52,922 nt of DNA, from the IMG/VR virus record IMGVR_UViG_3300047318_000182, positions 1 to 52,922 of that record, one strand, 5' to 3'. The notes under the pieces are model-generated. The model saw only the letters and a list, made by a program, of their open reading frames with translations. It was not told the origin of the DNA and ran no database searches. The stretch's first letter is position 1, and each line of letters begins with the position of its first letter. Position numbers and translations under genes: made by a program. This DNA comes from a virus. Positions 34,685-42,685 of this stretch are shown in pieces.

Positions 34685-34719
34685 GCCAAATGTAAGGAAA
34701 GCACCAAAGGAGAATTTGA

Positions 34720-35052
34720 ATGGAAACCTTGACACATGTGATGGCCGTAGGCGCAAACTGCTGGGGAAAGGGCAATTCGACTATTGAAGCCCTTAATAAC
34801 TGGCAAAAGAACTTCGGAAGACTTCGTTATGACAAAATAACTATCCATCTTCGGGCCGTATCCGCTGATGGCTATGTCGATGAAATGGGAACTTTGTTTG
34901 CCAAGCGTTGTGAGCAGCTTCCCGATCTCACCATTTCGAAAAAGGATTTCGAAGCTATTTGGGCCGGGACAGAAATTCTTATGGATTTGATCAATGACGC
35001 AGCAATTTCTGACGCGGTTTATGATCTCAAAGAATCCGATATTGACGATTAA
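34720..35052 (+). CDS. Isolated plus-strand hypothetical protein
   Basis: A 110-residue protein, the only plus-strand gene within 35 kb of minus-strand genes. It has its own promoter and a strong AAAGGAG site. The sequence contains HVMAVGANCWGKGNSTIEAL, a pattern found in small phage proteins of unknown function, and an acidic C-terminus ending SDIDD. Its stop overlaps the stop of the convergent minus-strand gene. Its separate control suggests a role at a different time of infection from the neighbours. Confidence 0.75.
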   Translation: METLTHVMAVGANCWGKGNSTIEALNNWQKNFGRLRYDKITIHLRAVSADGYVDEMGTLFAKRCEQLPDLTISKKDFEAIWAGTEILMDLINDAAISDAVYDLKESDIDD

Positions 35053-35243
35053 TCGAATAGTTGTTCCGACTGTCCTACCCACTCATCCACCATAACCCCA
35101 TCAACATACGCCCGATATACCGGGATGGGAGGGTAGGACAGTAGAGCTAATGGCACGTATTGAATTTCCTTCTCAGGATTTGCCCGAATCATTCTGGCTT
35201 TCCACTCGTTAAATGTTTCTACGATCTCTTCAGCCATTGCCAT
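35049..35243 (-). CDS. Small hypothetical protein
   Basis: A 64-residue protein starting MAMAEEIVETFNEWKARM; this ATG has AAGGA at the right distance and overlaps the end of the upstream gene by only 14 bases. A longer frame begins upstream but runs deep into the neighbour. The centre is Pro/Tyr-rich (LLSYPPIPVYRAYVDG). Function unknown. Confidence 0.6.
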   Translation of the reverse strand: MAMAEEIVETFNEWKARMIRANPEKEIQYVPLALLSYPPIPVYRAYVDGVMVDEWVGQSEQLFD

Positions 35244-35562
35244 TCTTATCCTTTGTTGGAAAGACTTCGATAATCGCACTATGTCTACCCATAATTTCGT
35301 CGGACCATGGACGTTTCTTGATAAAATCAATTTTATGTAGCGGCGGGACACATGTTTCGAATTTAAAAGTGTAACAGATATAGGTATAGCTTCCTCCTAG
35401 TCCAATATCATTAGAAAACGTTTTACGACCGACATAGTTTTTACCAAAGTGCTCCAACGTATCGTGATCCGCGAACCACCGATAACCGCCGACACCCTCA
35501 CCTTTTAGGAGGATATCTAATTCTTTACCCTCCACCACACTGATAAAAGACTCACTCAGCAT
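35230..35562 (-). CDS. Hypothetical protein
   Basis: A 110-residue protein starting MLSESFISVVEGKELDIL; a GTG six codons upstream is the alternative. It has Gly-rich beta segments (GEGVGGYRWFADHDTLEHFG, then GLGGSYTYICYTFKFET) and a basic Lys-rich end. It overlaps the end of the 528-residue gene by 11 bases. Function unknown. Confidence 0.6.
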   Translation of the reverse strand: MLSESFISVVEGKELDILLKGEGVGGYRWFADHDTLEHFGKNYVGRKTFSNDIGLGGSYTYICYTFKFETCVPPLHKIDFIKKRPWSDEIMGRHSAIIEVFPTKDKNGNG

Positions 35563-37138
35563 AAAACTTACCGCTTCCACTCATGGTGAGCATGGCTCGC
35601 TTACCGTTAAGATAGGTAACAATATGTGTCGGACTCCAAGACGATAATCCTTTATTGTAGCCCATGTCTAGAGACCCCATAACACCAGCGGTCCACACTC
35701 CATCGAAGATGGAACAAGAATGAGTATGAGCGGTGTTGGCCTTGGTCCCCATCTTGGAAAAAGAGCGCGGCGAAGGACGCGCCCCATTTGCGCCAAGATG
35801 TCCATGCATCCCTGCCTCAATGTCGCCACATATTTTGTATGATGTGTCCTCGGAAACAAAGACGAGGGAATTGGCGTTATCGGGGCTATACCGTTTGATC
35901 GCTTCCCAAAAAACGTTGTGTTTCTTATCACCGTCGCGGATCGCGACATATTTAGCTAACTGATTTTCTAGGAAGAAGATCGCGTTAACAGGGTCTTGAC
36001 GGTAGTCTCCTGTCTTGAGCCACTTGAGAAGGGCCGTATCATGGTTAGATTCAATAATAACAGAGGTACACCAATCCCGCCGAGTCTGATGAAGGAAATT
36101 AGCAGCATCTCGGAGGTCTTGTTCAACAGATTCAGTTCCGTTAACATACATTTCGAAACGGAAGTGGGGGTCGTTGATGGAATGGTGATTCCTCGAACGA
36201 AAATCAATCGTGTCATGGAAAAACTGCTGGTACGGTCTGAGCGTGTCAAGCAAGCTGCTGGTGGAGACATTCTTCTTCAGTGAGGGTGAGAACCCTAGTG
36301 AAGCTACTGCGGTAGCTTCACACAATTTCTCATAGTGAATGTCTCCATACGTCAATGCCGCAATTCTATTACAAGTTGTAACACCGTCAACGGTGACGTA
36401 CCTATCCAAGTCATAAAAATTCCCGCTATCATCTTCTCCCATTAGATGACGACAGAAAAATTCCCCATCCGCACATACCTCTACCAGAACCGCGCCGTAG
36501 GTGTGGTGAAACTCAGCAAGTAGGCCCGCACGTTTGGGAACATAGTTCGGTTTCGAGATCGTACCAGTCGTCATGACGATCTTAGCTGGATCACCCTTCA
36601 TCATTGGAACTGATTCTAATCGAATTTTCGCGTGAGGGATTACACTCCATTTGCTCCCCGTATAGGTCTTCAATCCTAATAAAGGATCGGCAGCTGTCGG
36701 GAGAATATTCATCTCTCCGCAAAATGCGATTTTTTCGCTGATAAGTACTCTATCATTAGTGAGATAAGGTAGAACTTCAGATTGAAAAGTTACCTTATGT
36801 TTACTATGTTCCTCGAATAAAGATTTATTGTAAGTATAGCCAGAAACCATCAATTCAGCATCCAAATAGTTTGCATAGACCTTGAGAACTTCAAAAAACG
36901 GGTGCAGTTTGGTAGAATCTTGGCAGCTGGTTAAGATGTACCGCTTAACCGTCCCCTTCTTCTTCGGGGCTTTCAGGATCACAGGCTTGACTACTTGACG
37001 CTCTGTGAACTTATGGGTTCTGGCGCGGCGTACCGCATCGCTAAAGGTGGATTTCGGGATGTTTAACGCAGCAGCTGCTTTTCTTGCTGATCCATATTTC
37101 TTAATCGCGGAGAAAATCTCTTTTTCAGATAAGTTCAT
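35552..37138 (-). CDS. HTH protein with metallophosphoesterase-like motifs (possibly T5 A1-like)
   Basis: A 528-residue protein starting MNLSEKEIFSAIKKYGS; a longer start is possible but overlaps the upstream gene. An HTH covers about 5-40 (SARKAAAALNIPKSTFSDAV). The C-terminal half has metal-ligand-type motifs of calcineurin-like phosphoesterases in order: TYGDIHYE, IESNHD, GMHGHLG and AHTHS. The overall plan recalls the T5 A1 DNA-transfer protein family; this link is from memory of the family and is uncertain. It could act on host or phage DNA early in infection. The N-terminal HTH suggests DNA binding. Confidence 0.65.
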   Translation of the reverse strand: MNLSEKEIFSAIKKYGSARKAAAALNIPKSTFSDAVRRARTHKFTERQVVKPVILKAPKKKGTVKRYILTSCQDSTKLHPFFEVLKVYANYLDAELMVSGYTYNKSLFEEHSKHKVTFQSEVLPYLTNDRVLISEKIAFCGEMNILPTAADPLLGLKTYTGSKWSVIPHAKIRLESVPMMKGDPAKIVMTTGTISKPNYVPKRAGLLAEFHHTYGAVLVEVCADGEFFCRHLMGEDDSGNFYDLDRYVTVDGVTTCNRIAALTYGDIHYEKLCEATAVASLGFSPSLKKNVSTSSLLDTLRPYQQFFHDTIDFRSRNHHSINDPHFRFEMYVNGTESVEQDLRDAANFLHQTRRDWCTSVIIESNHDTALLKWLKTGDYRQDPVNAIFFLENQLAKYVAIRDGDKKHNVFWEAIKRYSPDNANSLVFVSEDTSYKICGDIEAGMHGHLGANGARPSPRSFSKMGTKANTAHTHSCSIFDGVWTAGVMGSLDMGYNKGLSSWSPTHIVTYLNGKRAMLTMSGSGKFYAE

Positions 37139-37511
37139 TATTTTTCTTTTCTTCCAGTTTATTCTTTTCAGCCTTAACAGCATCTACCCAAAGTTTAATT
37201 CTATCTTTGCGGCGTGTCTCGGTCTCGAATTGAGTCTCCACTTGAGCAATGATTTTTTCAGCTTCTTGAATACCGGCCCGCAATTTTTGAATTTTATATC
37301 GTTGTACCAATAGCAGAAGTTCGTCAGTTTCCTCTAGTGTTAGACTGAATTGTTTCGCCAGCGTATCTATTTCTTCCCTATTAGCTGCATCAAAGAGTGC
37401 TTGAGCCACTTTTTGAAATAACATTGATTTAATTTCAAACTTTCCAGTAGGGAAACAATCCATTAAGAAAAGTTCCATCAATTCATGTTTATCAAAATTT
37501 ATTTGAGACAT
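37125..37511 (-). CDS. Hypothetical coiled-coil protein
   Basis: A 128-residue protein that is largely helical with a long Lys/Glu coiled coil in the second half (RAGIQEAEKIIAQVETQFET). It is the first gene after a strong promoter and overlaps the HTH/phosphoesterase gene by 14 bases, so the two are co-expressed. Function unknown. Confidence 0.65.
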   Translation of the reverse strand: MSQINFDKHELMELFLMDCFPTGKFEIKSMLFQKVAQALFDAANREEIDTLAKQFSLTLEETDELLLLVQRYKIQKLRAGIQEAEKIIAQVETQFETETRRKDRIKLWVDAVKAEKNKLEEKKNNELI

Positions 37512-37540
37512 ATATTTACCTTTTAAAATGATGAAATGAC

Positions 37541-37569
37541 TTTATATCACATTAAAATTTAAATGTCAA
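37541..37569 (-). promoter_or_regulatory. Strong promoter upstream of the coiled-coil gene
   Basis: On the minus strand TTGACA (37564-37569) and TATAAA (37541-37546) are 17 bases apart. The TTGACATTTAAA start matches the promoter at 29496-29524 apart from one base. The -35 overlaps the last codons of the Thg1-like gene. Confidence 0.85.
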
Positions 37570-38281
37570 TGGATAAATTCATTTCTTTAATTGCTTTCAT
37601 CATTTCACCGCCGTTAGAACGCACGATCTTACTACGTTCCAACTCCTCATTCATTTCCTTGTAAAAATAAACGCCCAACATGGCGTCGTCGCCATATTCC
37701 TTCCAGACATCGATTCCTTTTTCAAGAAGCATGGCCTTAATTTGCTGCACCGAAACACGTTGTAATTGCTTCGGGCTCCACATGCTTTGAGCCACGGACT
37801 GGTACGCATTCGTGGCGCAATCAATCATGCGAAACCGCAGAGAATCAAAAGCATCGAGCTTGTCGCAGCCATAGACACGACAATCAAAGCCATTGTAACT
37901 ACTCTCTTTGTAATGGTGAATGAGTTTATAGAACTCAATAGAGCAATAGCTGGACATTAGGCTGGACAGTTTTACCACTCTTCCTGAGTGAGGATGCTCG
38001 ACCAATGCCTTGCCGCTGCGATCCATACGAGGCTCCCAAATCAGAGTTATTTCATCTGATTGCGTATAACTATACGTAGCATTAAACTTTTTATGCAAAG
38101 CTCTGGTTGTATCCGCCATCGCTTCTCTAAGCGTGGCATCGAACGGTCTCTTTAATCCTTTAGTAAATTTCGAGAAACCATGTCCATCCAAACGGGCCAC
38201 GATATACTGATCACTTGGGATGCGAATCTCGTGTTCTGCTTCCAGCTTCTTGAGCTTATCAAATTCTTGCAAATTTTTCAT
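37559..38281 (-). CDS. Thg1-like 3'-5' nucleotidyltransferase
   Basis: A 240-residue protein starting at ATG 38281; a GTG three codons upstream is possible. It carries the Thg1 signature: RLDGHGFSKFTKG with metal ligand Asp32, and YTQSDEITLIW with Asp76. Thg1 adds a G to the 5' end of tRNA-His; Thg1-like proteins of bacteria and phages repair 5'-truncated tRNAs by templated 3'-5' addition. The phage also encodes an RNA ligase, a kinase and an RlaP-like enzyme, so tRNA repair is the likely role. It overlaps the end of the BCS1-like gene by 23 bases. Confidence 0.9.
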   Translation of the reverse strand: MKNLQEFDKLKKLEAEHEIRIPSDQYIVARLDGHGFSKFTKGLKRPFDATLREAMADTTRALHKKFNATYSYTQSDEITLIWEPRMDRSGKALVEHPHSGRVVKLSSLMSSYCSIEFYKLIHHYKESSYNGFDCRVYGCDKLDAFDSLRFRMIDCATNAYQSVAQSMWSPKQLQRVSVQQIKAMLLEKGIDVWKEYGDDAMLGVYFYKEMNEELERSKIVRSNGGEMMKAIKEMNLSIDI

Positions 38282-39521
38282 TGAGCACACTCACTACTTT
38301 TTCAATTCCGTCGTCAAAATATTGAAGAATAACATCTTGAACCACTGAGCCGGGGGTCGGTTCGTATTCCGCCGCCGTACCATTAATTTCTGTCACACCG
38401 AAGAAATACTTGACCATTCGAACGATCTCTGAAGTCTCCAACGGCATCACTTCGATCACGTCATCAAACCTTCCTTTACGGAACAGCGCAGGATCGAGAC
38501 TACCGAGATGATTAGTCGTGGCCACAAGAATAAAATTCTCAGGGCTATTGATGCCGTCTATAGCGTTCAGCAGATCAGCTAGGGAAACAATGCTGAATTT
38601 TTCTGCCGTCTTCTCTTTATCATCTTGCGTGTCGGTTGGATCGTCGCGGCGAGACGTAATGTTGTCGCAATCGATATCTTCCATAACCCCAAGATAAGCA
38701 TTTCTGTTTGGGTTTTCGTCATAGTTGTGATCATTCAGAGCCACGGCTAGGCCGGGGAGACGCGAAGGACTTACCATCACCACTGATCGATCAGTAATCG
38801 CGGCGATGTACTTGGCCAACGTGGTTTTGCCAGTACCGGGGACGCCGTGAAGAAGAATTGCGTATTTGTAGGGAATGCCGCGATCCTCGTACCACTTTCT
38901 GTTACTAAGAAAGAACTTAACTCTTTTCTCAATATGATCTAGCGTGGCAGGATCAATGAAAACGCTTTCACGTGGACGCTTGGGGATGTCCTTTAGATGC
39001 TCGACCCAATCCTTATTTAGGGTATAAACTTTAGTCTTAGCCTTGTTTACCAGCTTCTTTTCTGCAAAAAAATCTTCAAACAGTTTAATCACCGTGCTTT
39101 TCTTCTTTAGAAAAAACGTAAGCGATAGGTTCTGTTTGAATTCCTTACTATCGCTCTTTTCCTTTTCACGGCTAATTTTAACAAGTTTGCCTCTGAAATA
39201 AGACCAAGACCCGCCGAGCCCAACGCTCATAGATTCTTTGTCAAGCACGTTCTTACGGCTCAGGAGGTTAATCGTGTTCTTATTTAATTCCGTAACAATG
39301 TCTACGAAATTATTATTATCACTAAAAACATCAACCGTGATTGTGGAACGCCGATAAATGGCGTTCCACAACTTACCCGGAATGCTTTTCAGGGCGTACA
39401 TCGCGCCACTGAGAACCACAGTTCCGATACCAGCGATAAGGAAATCGTTACTCATCTGCGCCTGTAGCCACGTATGAAACTGCGATTCTGCTACAGTAGT
39501 GATCGTAGTAATATCAACCAT
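38259..39521 (-). CDS. BCS1-like AAA ATPase with N-terminal membrane segment
   Basis: A 420-residue protein. A membrane helix lies at about 27-46, followed by a BCS1_N-like region (about 55-190) and an AAA module. The approach WYEDRGIPYKYAILLHGVPG with Walker A GVPGTGKT (226-233), Walker B VMEDID (279-284), TTN sensor (335-337) and LDPALFRKGRFD (342-353) match the BCS1 subfamily. Mitochondrial BCS1 moves a folded protein across the membrane. In a phage it might remodel or translocate a protein at the inner membrane; the substrate is unknown. Its start shares a base with the stop of the HD gene. Confidence 0.88.
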   Translation of the reverse strand: MVDITTITTVAESQFHTWLQAQMSNDFLIAGIGTVVLSGAMYALKSIPGKLWNAIYRRSTITVDVFSDNNNFVDIVTELNKNTINLLSRKNVLDKESMSVGLGGSWSYFRGKLVKISREKEKSDSKEFKQNLSLTFFLKKKSTVIKLFEDFFAEKKLVNKAKTKVYTLNKDWVEHLKDIPKRPRESVFIDPATLDHIEKRVKFFLSNRKWYEDRGIPYKYAILLHGVPGTGKTTLAKYIAAITDRSVVMVSPSRLPGLAVALNDHNYDENPNRNAYLGVMEDIDCDNITSRRDDPTDTQDDKEKTAEKFSIVSLADLLNAIDGINSPENFILVATTNHLGSLDPALFRKGRFDDVIEVMPLETSEIVRMVKYFFGVTEINGTAAEYEPTPGSVVQDVILQYFDDGIEKVVSVLNEKFARI

Positions 39522-40039
39522 TAAACCAATTTCCTAAATTCTTTTAAAAACTTTTCTTTAGCTTCTTCTGGATTCCACGGATGGAACCTATCATCTACTT
39601 TTTGAATAATTGAAACGTCGATAGGATTATGCCAATTCTTAATCAATAGCGAGCCCTCAAAATCGAGGAGGAGACGGTCATAAATCTTCAAGTATTCATG
39701 ATCTTCATCTGTTGGGATACCGCCAAGGAATTTCTTGTAGATTTTATTCTGCAACCGATTTTCCATCTTTTGAAAGTCGGGAAGCTTTTCTTTAAACGGT
39801 GTAGGCATGTCAGAGCCATATGCCTCACTGCCGTCGTGTAGGAGGCCATACATCTTCAGCTTTTCCATGAAGCGACTGACATAGACACTGTGCTGGGCCA
39901 CGGAGAAATAAGAAGAACAATGACCGGCCCATCGGCAGTTATTAGAGAGGGCGTGAGCTATGTCAACAATGTCAAAGTCGTCTTCGGTATAACGGTCAAC
40001 GAAAAAATTAATACCAGTAAACGTTGTAATATAACTCAT
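39521..40039 (-). CDS. HD-domain phosphohydrolase
   Basis: A 172-residue protein with the HD ligands: His in SVAQHSVYVS, His-Asp in YGLLHDGSEAYGSD, and a late Asp. The early CRWAGH supports the phage/bacterial HD family related to YfbR-type 5'-deoxynucleotidases. It would release deoxynucleosides from monophosphates, but phage members have not been well defined. It is translationally coupled to the BCS1-like gene. Confidence 0.78.
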   Translation of the reverse strand: MSYITTFTGINFFVDRYTEDDFDIVDIAHALSNNCRWAGHCSSYFSVAQHSVYVSRFMEKLKMYGLLHDGSEAYGSDMPTPFKEKLPDFQKMENRLQNKIYKKFLGGIPTDEDHEYLKIYDRLLLDFEGSLLIKNWHNPIDVSIIQKVDDRFHPWNPEEAKEKFLKEFRKLV

Positions 40040-40072
40040 TTATTAATTCTCAATTTTTCTGATTTACTAATT

Positions 40073-40399
40073 TCACATAAAGCTCTGAAAGATATAACCA
40101 ACACCGAGAGCGATAATAGGCATGGTGTAAGTGAAAACTAAAGAGCCCTTCAATTTTCCGATTTTTGTGGCTGGCTCCTCATCTTCCTCTTGGTCCTTTG
40201 GAAGATATTTTGCCATCATAAATCCTTTGATCAGCATAATTCCCATGGCGTGAACCAGTCCGATGGCTGGTACGCCGAGCGGGACAATGAACCAGAGCCA
40301 GAGGCAAAGAAGTGTATAAGCATTAAGAAACACGCCAATTGGGACTGTAATGAGCGAGATAATAACGAGTGCGGTTAGTGCTTTAAGGTCTTTTTCCAT
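40073..40399 (-). CDS. Multi-pass membrane protein
   Basis: A 108-residue protein with about three hydrophobic segments (ALVIISLITVPIGVFLNAY, LWLWFIVPLGVPAIGLVHA and a C-terminal FTYTMPIIALGVGYIF), with an acidic loop between the second and third (PKDQEEDEE). No family is recognised. It could alter the host membrane or exclude other phages; holin function cannot be excluded but its early-block location argues against it. Confidence 0.7.
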   Translation of the reverse strand: MEKDLKALTALVIISLITVPIGVFLNAYTLLCLWLWFIVPLGVPAIGLVHAMGIMLIKGFMMAKYLPKDQEEDEEPATKIGKLKGSLVFTYTMPIIALGVGYIFQSFM

Positions 40400-40420
40400 T
40401 ATAATTTCCTATTTATTTAT

Positions 40421-41020
40421 TTATAATTTACGTTCTGAAATTTCTTCCACGATAGGGCAGGCGTCTTTCCAGTGGCGACGGCATACCGATTCGTAGCTAC
40501 TATCGCCTACTTCAACCACGTCTGAAGTGATTACAGGCTCACCGTTCTCATTTCGTCTCAGGATTTGAGTGGCTTTAGATCCACAATGGCACACAGTTTT
40601 AATTTCTTTGATTTGATCACTTAGGGCTAACAGCCTGATAATCGCTGGACCGAAGAGTTCACCATTACTATTATTTTTTAATCCAAATGTCAATACCGGA
40701 ATCTTAAAATAATCAACAATGTCTGCTAATTCCTCAACCTGTTTGTCGGTAAAGAATTGAATCTCGTCCACAAAGATTACTGACTTGTCCCAGTCAAACA
40801 TGCTTAAGTGTTTGACAAAGTAATCATCAGGACTGAGGGCAATAGCTTCGCGCCTCAAGCCGACCCGAGATGAAACAAAACCTACGCCGCCGCGATCATC
40901 TGTGGCTGAAGTGAATAGGTAGACTTTCCACCCATTAGATTCATAATTGTGAGCACTTTGAAGTAGATAAGTAGATTTACCAGCGTTCATGACGCTGTAG
41001 AAAAAATGAAGTTTAGCCAT
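40421..41020 (-). CDS. tdk: Thymidine kinase
   Basis: A 199-residue type II thymidine kinase. Walker A is SVMNAGKST (9-17), Walker B is VIFVDEIQFF, and LTFGLKNN and a Cys-x-Cys (CHCGSKA) with a later Cys (ESVCRRHW) form the lasso and Zn site. It salvages thymidine to dTMP, complementing ThyX. It overlaps the 69-residue gene upstream by 8 bases. Confidence 0.95.
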   Translation of the reverse strand: MAKLHFFYSVMNAGKSTYLLQSAHNYESNGWKVYLFTSATDDRGGVGFVSSRVGLRREAIALSPDDYFVKHLSMFDWDKSVIFVDEIQFFTDKQVEELADIVDYFKIPVLTFGLKNNSNGELFGPAIIRLLALSDQIKEIKTVCHCGSKATQILRRNENGEPVITSDVVEVGDSSYESVCRRHWKDACPIVEEISERKL

Positions 41021-41222
41021 TGTTAATTTCTACGAAAATTTCTAACCACAGAATTTTATACCAACGTGAACCGCCGTCCAAGAAAGAATCCCAATCAGTG
41101 AGAGGAAACAGCCTCTTACGCCATTGGTAAATTGGGCGTTGATATTTATCAGAAGTATAAGATTTCCACATTACTTTGAAGAAAGCAGGGACGCCGCCAT
41201 AAGATTTCTTTCTAAAAATCAT
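41013..41222 (-). CDS. Small hypothetical protein
   Basis: A 69-residue basic, aromatic-rich protein (FFKVMWKSYTSDKYQRPIYQ, WYKILWLEIFVEI). It overlaps both neighbours by 8-11 bases. Function unknown. Confidence 0.55.
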   Translation of the reverse strand: MIFRKKSYGGVPAFFKVMWKSYTSDKYQRPIYQWRKRLFPLTDWDSFLDGGSRWYKILWLEIFVEINNG

Positions 41223-41424
41223 TTGGATTACTCACGTCGCCATATTCAAAGGAAATTTTTAAAACTTCTTTTAAAAATGCCTTCAAATTATTTTCACTAT
41301 CATAACTTCGATATTCATATGTCTCACCCTCATAGTGAAACACAGAAACTGTGTCATAATTATCACAACAGCCATCGCCACATTGCCAATAATCTTCGTA
41401 TTCTTCTACCTTAATGCTAGACAT
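41212..41424 (-). CDS. Small hypothetical protein
   Basis: A 70-residue acidic protein with a Cys/Asp-rich start (YEDYWQCGDGCCDNYDTVSV) that could bind metal, and a hydrophobic helix (NLKAFLKEVLKISFEYG). It overlaps both neighbours. Function unknown. Confidence 0.55.
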   Translation of the reverse strand: MSSIKVEEYEDYWQCGDGCCDNYDTVSVFHYEGETYEYRSYDSENNLKAFLKEVLKISFEYGDVSNPNDF

Positions 41425-41686
41425 TTAAATACTCCCTTAAATCATCTGGAAAGCGTGACACAACCGGATCAAATTCTTCACCACGAACAAACGTATCGCC
41501 AACTTTATAACAGTAACCGTATCGACCGTCGCCATCTAATGTGACGACGGCGTGAAGGTTTCGGCCCTGATCGATCCACTCAAAACTAAGTTCTAAATAA
41601 TCTTCGTCCCACCAAATCTCTGGCTTCCATTCGATTTCGATCAGGTTCCAGAGAAATGTTTCTTTGTCTTGATCTAGCGTGGTCAT
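41417..41686 (-). CDS. Small hypothetical acidic protein
   Basis: An 89-residue Trp- and acid-rich protein (WNLIEIEWKPEIWWDEDYLE). It looks like a small beta-domain. It starts right after the stop of the RlaP-like gene and overlaps the next by 8 bases. Function unknown. Confidence 0.6.
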   Translation of the reverse strand: MTTLDQDKETFLWNLIEIEWKPEIWWDEDYLELSFEWIDQGRNLHAVVTLDGDGRYGYCYKVGDTFVRGEEFDPVVSRFPDDLREYLNV

Positions 41687-42685
41687 TTAAGCAAAATATT
41701 CATTTTTGATCTGTTTGAGGTGTAGATCATGAGCGACTTGATCCATAAAATTAGTATCTACCTTCTCAGGTAAATCGGATTTGGTCATGAGCACTTCAAG
41801 CTTATCTAGATTGTCTTCCAGCATTCTCGCTATATCTTTGTAATCGTGCTCACCACGCTTGATAGTCAAAAGCTCTTGAGCGTTCCAGCGGGGGAAAGTG
41901 ATCACACCGTCCTGAAGAAGCTCCATGGCTTGCTCTGAGACGCGAATCGCGTGATACAAGGCTTTCCAGTCCACGCCTTCGTTCTTTTCCGCCGCAAGAG
42001 CCCTTGAACCGAATTCATCGAAGGCTCTCTTATAGATAGAATGAGCTTCCTTGAGCGCGATGGTGTAGCCAACTTTACGGTTTACTACTTCTAGGTAGTT
42101 AACCATTTCCGTGCTGCCCTTAGCCACAGGAAGTTGAATCACCTCGGCGTGTTCGTTGAGTTCACAGAAACACTCAAAAAAGTGCTCGAAATCGGGAACG
42201 TCTTTGATCTTTGTGTTTGCCCCGTACTGTTCGATCCAGAACGCGAACATTTCAGTTGCATTGCGAGCCGCAGCGACACGCGATCCTCGTATACCATATT
42301 TGTTTGCTTGTTGCCTACAGTAGCCTACAAAGCCTTTAACATCTCTAGCAACGAGGCGATTTTTGTTAGGGAGGATAATGTTTTCCCACTCTGGCGACAT
42401 GACAAGAGCCTGTTCAACAGACACATGTAGTAGTTCTTGAGCCACCATGTCGCCCTTCTTCAGCATAGCAAAGAATTTTAGAAGGGAAAAACTCTCATCA
42501 TCAACATCATCCGCAGTATTTTTGACTTTATCACTGCCAGTTGAATTTGAAATGACGCGATCCGCGTTCTGCATCACTAGAGAACGGGCCGAAGGAATAT
42601 GCACGCCTTTGTAGTCCGTATCGCTCGTAGGAGTTTTTGTTCCGTAAAGTGAACTCCCAAATTCAAGTTTAATTAATTGTTTCAC
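41687..42685 (-). CDS. RlaP-like nucleotidyltransferase (RNA-repair DNA polymerase beta family)
   Basis: A 332-residue protein starting at a GTG with AAAGGGTGG 7 bases upstream; an ATG 12 codons further up (42721) is the alternative. It carries the polymerase-beta nucleotidyltransferase motif FGSSLYGT followed by SDTDYKG, in the pattern of RlaP (PF10127), a family tied to RNA-repair operons. The C-terminal half is helical (KEAHSIYKRAFDEFG). It may add or process nucleotides on damaged RNA, acting with the phage ligase and kinase. The start region was split by the GIY-YIG insertion and rebuilt by a duplicated 28-bp segment. Confidence 0.78.
   Translation of the reverse strand: MKQLIKLEFGSSLYGTKTPTSDTDYKGVHIPSARSLVMQNADRVISNSTGSDKVKNTADDVDDESFSLLKFFAMLKKGDMVAQELLHVSVEQALVMSPEWENIILPNKNRLVARDVKGFVGYCRQQANKYGIRGSRVAAARNATEMFAFWIEQYGANTKIKDVPDFEHFFECFCELNEHAEVIQLPVAKGSTEMVNYLEVVNRKVGYTIALKEAHSIYKRAFDEFGSRALAAEKNEGVDWKALYHAIRVSEQAMELLQDGVITFPRWNAQELLTIKRGEHDYKDIARMLEDNLDKLEVLMTKSDLPEKVDTNFMDQVAHDLHLKQIKNEYFA
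42657..42684. repeat. 28-bp direct repeat, 3' copy
   Basis: These bases match 43409-43436 in 27 of 28 positions. On the minus strand this copy encodes KQLIKLEFG of the RlaP-like gene in one frame and the last residues (ETIN) of the GIY-YIG protein in another. Confidence 0.95.

Noticed and set aside
35244-35351. Upstream extension of the 64-residue gene
   Set aside because: It lies within the preceding gene in another frame, whereas the ATG at 35243 has a good AAGGA site.
40073-40399. Holin gene
   Set aside because: The protein has several membrane segments, but it sits in the early minus-strand block between thymidine kinase and an HD hydrolase, away from the lysis genes.
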